Below are positions 19,509 to 24,389 of a DNA stretch of 24,389 nucleotides, in pieces. Each line of letters begins with the position of its first letter. Positions within the stretch are counted from its first letter, which is position 1. Origin of the DNA: an uncultured Collinsella sp. (lineage in GTDB: Bacteria; Actinomycetota; Coriobacteriia; Coriobacteriales; Coriobacteriaceae); the NCBI GenBank assembly GCA_937937835.1, contig CALDBJ010000057.1:1-24389 (forward strand), in the 5' to 3' direction. The position numbers and the translations under genes were made by a program. The notes below the pieces were generated by a model. It had not been told where the DNA came from and did not search any database. It worked only from the letters and a program-made list of their open reading frames with translations.

Positions 19509-20459
19509 TTAGCAGGAGAAGTCGACGCTGTCGATGATGTCCTTGAGGGCCTTGGCGGAGACGGTGAGCTCATGCTGCTCGTCGTCGTTCAGCGGCACGG
19601 GGACGCGGCAGACAACGCCGTCGCGGCCAACGACGGTCGGCATGGAGATGGCAAGATCGGACAGGCCATACTCGCCCACCATGAGCGAGGAGACAGGCAG
19701 AACGGTCTGCTCATCGCGCATAACGGCGGTGCAGATGCGCTTGACGGCCATGGCGACGCCATAGTAGGTGGCGTGCTTCTTCTCGATGATGGTGTAGGCG
19801 GAGTTCTTGACGTCCTCGGCGATGCGCTTCTCGGCAGCCTCATGCTCCAAGTGGCCGTGAAGCTCACAGAAGGTGTTCAGCGGAACGCCGGCAACCTGAG
19901 CGCTGGACCAAGCGACAAACTCGGAGTCGCCGTGCTCGCCCATGACATAGGCCTGGACATCGCGCGGGTCAACCTCGACGTGAGCACCAAGCATCTGCTG
20001 CAGGCGGCCGGTGTCGAGCACGGTGCCGGAGCCGATGACATGGCCCTCGGGCAGGCCAGACATCTTGATGGCAGCATAGGTCAGAACATCAACCGGGTTG
20101 GAGACGATTAGCAGAATGCCGTCGAAGCCGGACTTCTTAATCTCGGGAATAATGGACTTGAAGATGCTGACGTTCTTGTTGACCAGGTCCAGGCGGGTCT
20201 CACCGGGCTTCTGGGCAGCGCCAGCAGTGACGACGATCATGGCGGCGTCGGCGACATCGGAATAATCGCCGGCGTAGATCTTCATCGGCTCGGCAAACGT
20301 CATGCCGTGCGCGATATCCAGGGCCTCACCCTCGGCACGGTTCTTGTCCACGTCGATGAGGACCATCTCGGAGAACAGACCACTCTGCATCAGTGCGAAC
20401 GCCGAAGACGAACCGACGAAACCGCAGCCGACAATAGCGACCTTCTTCTCGTTAACCAT
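19509..20459 (-). CDS. ldh: L-lactate dehydrogenase
   Basis: This 316-residue enzyme reduces pyruvate to L-lactate with NADH, regenerating NAD+ in fermentation. The Rossmann motif GCGFVG is at 11-16. Q83 and R89 in AAQKPGETR mark lactate rather than malate specificity, and the catalytic histidine H176 lies in GEHGDSE. The start at 20459 has GGGAG 6 nt upstream; the frame is open further up but without family similarity. The gene has its own terminator and a leader with a strong hairpin, so it is probably transcribed alone. Confidence 0.94.
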   Translation of the reverse strand: MVNEKKVAIVGCGFVGSSSAFALMQSGLFSEMVLIDVDKNRAEGEALDIAHGMTFAEPMKIYAGDYSDVADAAMIVVTAGAAQKPGETRLDLVNKNVSIFKSIIPEIKKSGFDGILLIVSNPVDVLTYAAIKMSGLPEGHVIGSGTVLDTGRLQQMLGAHVEVDPRDVQAYVMGEHGDSEFVAWSSAQVAGVPLNTFCELHGHLEHEAAEKRIAEDVKNSAYTIIEKKHATYYGVAMAVKRICTAVMRDEQTVLPVSSLMVGEYGLSDLAISMPTVVGRDGVVCRVPVPLNDDEQHELTVSAKALKDIIDSVDFSC

Positions 20460-20484
20460 TAGAAACTCCCATCTCTCTCCACAA

Positions 20485-20517
20485 ACAAGCCGCCCGGGAA
20501 CGACCCGAGCGGCTTGT
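20485..20517 (-). promoter_or_regulatory. Strong hairpin in the ldh leader
   Basis: ACAAGCCGC (20485-20493) with GCGGCTTGT (20509-20517), extended by CGGG/CCCG, forms a stem of about 13 bp around AACGA, 26 nt before the ldh ATG. It may be the terminator of the aminotransferase gene upstream or a leader element of ldh; it lacks a good U-tract. Further up, CGAAA-tcgg-TTTCG (20621-20634) is a candidate operator. No other feature is seen between 20518 and 20660. Confidence 0.5.
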
Positions 20518-20660
20518 CGTAATCCCAATACATCCAATCGGGACTTTGATTATGCCCCTATTCGCAGCCAAAAATCGACCGTTTACCGAAATTGTTTGCA
20601 GTATTCGTAAAATAACTGCGCGAAATCGGTTTCGAGCTATTGACGAGTCGAAATAGGTTT

Positions 20661-21824
20661 CTAATACAGGCCCGCCTCGCGAATGGCCTCGACAGCCAAA
20701 GCGATCTGATCGGGCGGTAGGACCAGCGCCATGCGCACGTGTCCCTCGCCCGAAGGACCAAAACTCGCGCCCGGCGTCACCACAACGCCGGCCTTCTCCA
20801 TGAGCTCCTCGCAAAACGCCATGGAATCGGTGCGACCACCGGGAAGCTTGGCCCACACAAACATAGAGCCATGCGCGTTGGGACGCTCCCAGCCCAGACC
20901 CTCAAGACCATCGCACAGGGCATCGCGGCGCTCCTGGTACTTCAGACGCTGCGCCTCGACCTCATCGCGCGGGCCATTAAGGCACGCGATGGCGGCCTTC
21001 TGGATCGGGAAGAACATGCCAAAGTCAATCTGGCTGCGCAGCTTGGCGAAGGCCGAGACCACATCCTCGCGACCGACCAAAAAGCCGATACGCGCACCGG
21101 TGACGTTAAACGACTTGGAGAGCGAGAAGAACTCAACGCCCACCTCGAGCGCGCCGGGATACTGCAAGAAGCTGCCGCCCGGCTCGCCGTCGAACACGAT
21201 GTCGGAGTATGCGTTGTCGTGAACGATGAGCAGGTCGTGCTCGCGGGCGAAAGTGATGATCTCCTCGTAGATCTCGGGCGTGCCCACCGAGCCGACCGGG
21301 TTCGCGGGCAGCGACACGATCATATACTTGGCACGATCGGCAACCTCGGGATCGATACCCGCCACATAGGGCAGGTAATTGTGCTCGGCAATCAGCGGAT
21401 AGTACTCGAGCTTGGCATCGGCGATCTTGGCACCCGCCTCAAAGACCGGGTAGCACGGATCGGGCACCAGGATGGTGTCACCCGGGTCGAGCAGGGCCAG
21501 ACCCAAATGACCCACGCCTTCCTGCGTGCCGTTGCACGACTGCACCATGGACGGCGTAATGCCCGAAACGCCAAAGCGGCGCTCATAGTAATCGCACACA
21601 GCCTGCTTGAGCTCGGGCAGGTCGCGCAGGGCATACTTCCACATCTCGGGATCTTGGGCTGCCTGCGTGAGCGCCTCGACCACGTGGTCGTACGGCTTAA
21701 AGTCGGGCGTGCCCACGCTCATGTTGTAAATGGTCTTGCCCTGAGCCTTCAGCGCGAGAAGCTTGTTGTTGAGCGAGGCGAAGACCTCCGCGCCAAAGCG
21801 GTCGAGACGCTGCGATGCCTGCAT
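20661..21824 (-). CDS. Class I/II PLP aminotransferase, candidate N-acetyl-LL-DAP or LL-DAP aminotransferase
   Basis: This 387-residue cytoplasmic aminotransferase has the fold-I pattern: NMSVGTPDF (34-42), PANPVGS (173-179), DNAYSDI (203-209) and the PLP lysine K237 in SLSKSFNVTGARIGF. It resembles the DapL/PatA/AlaC group. As DapH in this window commits lysine synthesis to acetylated intermediates, a role as N-acetyl-LL-DAP aminotransferase is a reasonable inference; aspartate or alanine aminotransferase activity is possible. The start at 21824 was chosen for AAAGGTGG 4 nt upstream; the frame runs on to 22001 through the preceding terminator and cannot be the start. The gene has a terminator hairpin ending only 18 nt before its ATG. 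Confidence 0.85.
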   Translation of the reverse strand: MQASQRLDRFGAEVFASLNNKLLALKAQGKTIYNMSVGTPDFKPYDHVVEALTQAAQDPEMWKYALRDLPELKQAVCDYYERRFGVSGITPSMVQSCNGTQEGVGHLGLALLDPGDTILVPDPCYPVFEAGAKIADAKLEYYPLIAEHNYLPYVAGIDPEVADRAKYMIVSLPANPVGSVGTPEIYEEIITFAREHDLLIVHDNAYSDIVFDGEPGGSFLQYPGALEVGVEFFSLSKSFNVTGARIGFLVGREDVVSAFAKLRSQIDFGMFFPIQKAAIACLNGPRDEVEAQRLKYQERRDALCDGLEGLGWERPNAHGSMFVWAKLPGGRTDSMAFCEELMEKAGVVVTPGASFGPSGEGHVRMALVLPPDQIALAVEAIREAGLY

Positions 21825-21842
21825 GGTGCCACCTTTCGATAT

Positions 21843-21874
21843 AAAAAACGCGGCGCTCCGACAAGAGCGCCGCG
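21843..21874 (-). terminator. Terminator between nadE and the aminotransferase, inside the aminotransferase leader
   Basis: Read on the minus strand, CGCGGCGCTC and GAGCGCCGCG (21849-21874) form a 10-bp stem followed by TTTTTT (21843-21848). It ends nadE transcription but lies 18 nt before the aminotransferase ATG, too close for a separate promoter after it. Confidence 0.88.
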
Positions 21875-21885
21875 CGATACGGGCC

Positions 21886-21914
21886 ATCAGATTGCAAAAG
21901 TGTAACGCTTGCAA
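21886..21914 (-). promoter_or_regulatory. Candidate aminotransferase promoter
   Basis: On the minus strand TTGCAA (21909-21914) and TCTGAT (21886-21891) are spaced by 17 nt. Transcription would begin about 5 nt before the terminator hairpin, so the hairpin would form the 5' end of the aminotransferase mRNA. The -10 is only moderate. Confidence 0.4.
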
Positions 21915-21942
21915 CCCCCGCATTGGTTCAATTTGGCCAACC

Positions 21943-23943
21943 TTAGTCAATTGGATTGAGCGCGTCGATCTGCGCAAGCCACAAACGCGAGCTGGCGTCA
22001 CTCGGCATACGCCAATCGCCGCGCGGGCTGAGCGTCACCGAGCCCACCTTGGGACCATCGGGCAGGCAGCTGCGCTTGAACTGCTGGGCAAAGAAGCGAC
22101 GATAGAACGTACGCAGCCACGTGTGGACGGTCTTGACGTCGTAGACGCCCTCGAAACTCTTGAGCGCCATGCGGTAGATCTTGCCCGGCTCAAAGCCAAA
22201 ACGCAGCAGGTAGTAGAGGAAGTAGTCGTGCAGCTCGTACGGGCCCACCAAATCCTCGGTCTTCTGTGCGATCTCGCCATCGCCCGTGGGCGGCAGAAGC
22301 TCGGGGGACACCGGCGTATCGAGGATATCGAGCAAGACCTCGGCAATACGCCCGCCAAAGACATCAGCCGCATAGCGCACCAGATGGCGCACAAGCGTCT
22401 TGGGCACGCTCGCGTTGACGGCGTACATGCTCATGTGGTCGCCGTTATAGGTAGCCCAGCCGAGCGCCAGCTCCGACAGGTCGCCGGTACCGATGACAAA
22501 GCCGCCAGCCTGGTTGGCCAGGTCCATCAGAATCTGCGTACGCTCGCGGGCCTGGCTGTTCTCGTAGGTCACGTCCTGCACGGCCGAATCGTGCTCAATG
22601 TCCTTAAAGTGCTGCTCCACAGCCGCGTGGATCGAAACCTCGCGGAAGCTCACACCCAGGTCGCGAGCGAGCGACTCGGCATTCGACTTGGTGCGATGCG
22701 TCGTGCCAAAACCTGGCATGGAGACCGCCGTGATACCCGTACGCGGCAGCCCCAGCGCATCGAAGGCACGCACGGTCACAAGCAGTGCCAGCGTGGAGTC
22801 CAGGCCGCCCGAAAGACCGATGACTGCAGCCTTGGTACCCGTATGGGCAAGGCGGGTCTTGAGGCCGGCGGTTTGTAGATCGAGGATGGTCTCGCAACGC
22901 TCGGCCAGGTCGCCGTGGTCGGCCGGCACAAAAGGCGCGCGGGGGAAGACACGGTCGATATCGCAGGCATCGCGCAGGACAGGCTCTTTGGCCAGCACGC
23001 CCTCAAACGAAAACTCAACGGTCGTGGCCTCCGGCGCATCGTCCGCGCGCGCCCACGTGGTCGAGCGACGGCGCTCGGCAACCAGACGGTCAAGGTCAAC
23101 GTCGGCGACGGTCATATCACAGGTAAGCAGTTTGGTGGCGGCGAGCTTGGAGCCGTTTTCGTAGACGAGGTTCTCGCCCGCAAAGACCATATCGGTCGTG
23201 GACTCGCCCTCACTCGCATCCGCGTAGGCATAGGCACAGTACAGACGCGCACTCTGATTGGAGATGAGGCTGCGGCGATAGTCTGCTTTACCGATAATCT
23301 CGTCCGAGGCCGACGGGTTGAGGATCACCGTCGCACCGGCAAGCGCCATCTCGGTCGAAGGGGGCGCCGGCACCCATAGGTCCTCACAGACCTCAACGCC
23401 CAGCACCATATCCTCGGCACCTTCATCACAGCAGCGGTAGACAAGCCCCGAGCCCAGCGGAACCGGACCCTGACCGGCAAACTCGACCCACACAGGATCT
23501 GCGGGCGCCGGAGCAAACCAGCGGCGCTCGTAGAACTCGCCATAGTTGGGCAGATACTTCTTGGCCGTCAGGCCCAAAAGCTCGCCCGCGCAGCACATGG
23601 CGGCGCAGTTGTAGATATTCTCGGCAACTGCAACGGGAAGACCGATGGTAAAGACAATCGGCAGCCCACGAGTCTCATCGAGGATATGCACCAGAGCAGT
23701 CTCGCAGGCATGCAGCAGCGTGCGGTTATGGAACAGGTCGGCCGCGGTATAGCCGCACAAGTTGAGCTCGGGCAGCACCAGCGCGCGAACGCCGCGCTCG
23801 GTAGCCTCGCGAACAGCCGCCAGCGCAACCTCGGCATTGCCCTCGACATCGGCCACGCGAATCCGCGGCGAGGCCGCCGCCACACGCAAAAAGCCATCGT
23901 TCTTATTAGCCGAAACGCAGCATTGCCTTGTTGATCTGGACAC
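21943..23943 (-). CDS. nadE: Glutamine-dependent NAD+ synthetase
   Basis: This 666-residue two-domain enzyme converts deamido-NAD+ to NAD+ using glutamine. The N-terminal nitrilase-like glutaminase has the triad E59 (LPELNLCG), K129 (TAKKYLPNYGEF) and C186 (VEVCEDLW). The C-terminal synthetase has the ATP-pyrophosphatase loop GLSGGLDS (376-383), GTGDLSELALGW and the GPYELHDYFLYYLLRFG region. The length fits the large NadE type of actinobacteria. The GTG start has AAGGGG 6 nt upstream. Other in-frame starts (TTG and GTG near residue 20, just before the first strand) would also leave the domain whole, so the first 20 residues are uncertain. Confidence 0.93.
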   Translation of the reverse strand: MSRSTRQCCVSANKNDGFLRVAAASPRIRVADVEGNAEVALAAVREATERGVRALVLPELNLCGYTAADLFHNRTLLHACETALVHILDETRGLPIVFTIGLPVAVAENIYNCAAMCCAGELLGLTAKKYLPNYGEFYERRWFAPAPADPVWVEFAGQGPVPLGSGLVYRCCDEGAEDMVLGVEVCEDLWVPAPPSTEMALAGATVILNPSASDEIIGKADYRRSLISNQSARLYCAYAYADASEGESTTDMVFAGENLVYENGSKLAATKLLTCDMTVADVDLDRLVAERRRSTTWARADDAPEATTVEFSFEGVLAKEPVLRDACDIDRVFPRAPFVPADHGDLAERCETILDLQTAGLKTRLAHTGTKAAVIGLSGGLDSTLALLVTVRAFDALGLPRTGITAVSMPGFGTTHRTKSNAESLARDLGVSFREVSIHAAVEQHFKDIEHDSAVQDVTYENSQARERTQILMDLANQAGGFVIGTGDLSELALGWATYNGDHMSMYAVNASVPKTLVRHLVRYAADVFGGRIAEVLLDILDTPVSPELLPPTGDGEIAQKTEDLVGPYELHDYFLYYLLRFGFEPGKIYRMALKSFEGVYDVKTVHTWLRTFYRRFFAQQFKRSCLPDGPKVGSVTLSPRGDWRMPSDASSRLWLAQIDALNPID

Positions 23944-24010
23944 TGGAGGCCCCTTCTACCCTGAGATTCAGTCTAACGGACGTTCACATATCTCTAACTA
24001 GCCAAAGCAA

Positions 24011-24030
24011 CCTCCCAGTTTACTGAGAGG
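24011..24030 (-). terminator. Small hairpin between the small genes and nadE
   Basis: On the minus strand CCTCTCAG and CTGGGAGG pair around a short loop, with one G-U pair. It lies 67 nt upstream of the nadE start and has no clear U-tract. It could be a weak terminator or leader element. Confidence 0.3.
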
Positions 24031-24073
24031 CCAACCTGTGCTAAGAGCATGTAGTTCAAAAATATCTTTAATT

Positions 24074-24107
24074 AAAAAAGGAGAAATCGATAATCGACTT
24101 CTCCTTT
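24074..24107 (-). terminator. Intrinsic terminator of the small-gene pair
   Basis: AAAGGAGAA (24077-24085) pairs with TTCTCCTTT (24099-24107), extended by a wobble pair on the minus strand and TCGA/TCGA around a 3-nt loop. A T-run continues on the minus strand. It lies 24 nt after the stop of the 36-residue gene. Confidence 0.9.
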
Positions 24108-24131
24108 AAGCGAGGCGAGTAAATTCCGAAA

Positions 24132-24242
24132 CTAATGGCAGAATTTATCCATGTAGTCCTCAAAGTCGAACACTTCTACCACGACGCCCTCTTCCTGAAA
24201 CTCTTTCAGCTGCTCCAAGAGATCTTTGTTAATAACGTCCAT
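24132..24242 (-). CDS. Small acidic protein of 36 residues, unknown
   Basis: The ATG at 24242 has GGAGG 7 nt upstream, an almost ideal ribosome binding site, and the frame ends in TAG before a terminator. The product begins MDVINKDLLEQLKEFQEEG, continues with a short hydrophobic stretch VVVEV, and ends DFEDYMDKFCH. It is strongly acidic, probably an amphipathic helix followed by a strand, with one cysteine next to the last residue. I do not recognise a family. The placement 13 nt after another small gene suggests one transcript. Possible roles include a peptide signal, a precursor of a modified peptide or a small regulatory protein; none is shown by the sequence. Confidence 0.62.
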   Translation of the reverse strand: MDVINKDLLEQLKEFQEEGVVVEVFDFEDYMDKFCH

Positions 24243-24255
24243 GCAGAAACCTCCT

Positions 24256-24354
24256 CTATCTAATCAATTGTAGTATATCTGCTTTCATGCAATTATCAAC
24301 CAACTTGTTTAATTGCTCCTCGCTTGCCGATAGTCCCTTGATTATCGACTTCAT
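24256..24354 (-). CDS. Small protein of 32 residues, unknown
   Basis: The ATG at 24354 has GGGAGG 7 nt upstream. The product begins MKSIIKGLSASEEQLNKLVD and ends DILQLIR, with a single cysteine in NCMK. It is probably mostly helical. I do not recognise a family. The same frame stays open upstream to the window edge, and another ATG (24369) lies there without a ribosome binding site, so the gene could be the end of a longer one. It precedes the 36-residue gene by 13 nt on the same strand and shares its terminator. The local DNA is poorer in G and C than the genes to the left. Confidence 0.55.
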   Translation of the reverse strand: MKSIIKGLSASEEQLNKLVDNCMKADILQLIR

Positions 24355-24375
24355 CCGAACACCTCCCACATTCAT

Positions 24376-24389
24376 CCGCACATGTGCGG
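24376..24389. repeat. Palindrome CCGCACATGTGCGG at the window edge
   Basis: A perfect 14-nt palindrome occupies the last bases of the window, 21 nt upstream of the ATG of the 32-residue gene. It may be an operator, a hairpin, or part of a larger structure cut by the window end. Confidence 0.35.

Noticed and set aside
20661..22001. Longer aminotransferase starting at 22001
   Set aside because: The added N-terminus would be translated through an intrinsic terminator and part of nadE and has no family similarity; ATG 21824 has a good ribosome binding site.
1..24389. CRISPR array, tRNA or rRNA genes, insertion sequences, prophage genes
   Set aside because: No regularly spaced repeats, tRNA-like T-arm with cloverleaf, rRNA-like stretch, transposase or integrase was seen.

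Overview
The window looks like chromosomal DNA from a Gram-positive gut actinobacterium of the class Coriobacteriia, most likely Collinsella or a close relative. This rests on the GC-rich coding style (long antisense open frames, GTG and TTG starts, strong AGGAG-type ribosome binding sites), a Coriobacteriia-style secreted coiled-coil/lysozyme-like protein, the anaerobe-type diaminopimelate decarboxylase and an L-lactate dehydrogenase. The assignment is inference; no rRNA or tRNA gene is present to confirm it.

Layout. (1) 1-2623: an energy-coupling-factor importer, a double-ATPase EcfA followed by overlapping EcfT, closed by a strong hairpin; the substrate-binding S component is not in the window. 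(2) 2683-4770, minus strand: an aspartate racemase and a D-aspartate ligase, which together make and attach the D-Asp of a peptidoglycan cross-bridge. (3) 5005-7040, plus strand: a MOSC protein, a promoter region carrying repeated AAGTTGA/TCAACTT motifs, and a secreted cell-wall hydrolase. (4) 7044-9585, minus strand: a lipoprotein, an XRE-like regulator and a membrane Ser/Thr kinase; the lipoprotein has a perfect 14-bp inverted repeat over its ribosome binding site. (5) 9691-10726, minus strand: a higBA toxin-antitoxin pair and a small membrane protein. (6) 10741-16110: a divergent M20 amidohydrolase, a lysine riboswitch and a lysA::dapA-dapB-dapH operon in which lysA and dapA form one reading frame. 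(7) 16113-17094: hairpins, a 98-nt foldback element and a RelE-type toxin with a Phd/YefM-type antitoxin under a 40-bp palindrome. (8) 17118-23943, minus strand: a nucleoid-associated protein, a DUF2974-like hydrolase flanked by imperfect direct repeats, L-lactate dehydrogenase, an aminotransferase and NAD+ synthetase. (9) 24074-24389: an AT-richer end with two tandem small genes (32 and 36 codons), each with a near-ideal ribosome binding site, and a shared terminator.

How it fits together. The lysine section encodes DapA, DapB, tetrahydrodipicolinate acetyltransferase (DapH) and DAP decarboxylase (LysA). The nearby M20 enzyme and class I aminotransferase are good candidates for the missing N-acetyl-DAP deacetylase and aminotransferase, which would make most of the acetylase branch local. 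The D-Asp ligase, the racemase and the secreted hydrolase add a cell-wall theme.

The observations most worth following are the lysA::dapA fusion with an intact internal dapA start, the two unrecognised small genes at the right end, the hairpin over the lipoprotein ribosome binding site, the kinase/XRE/lipoprotein module, and the foldback element after dapH.
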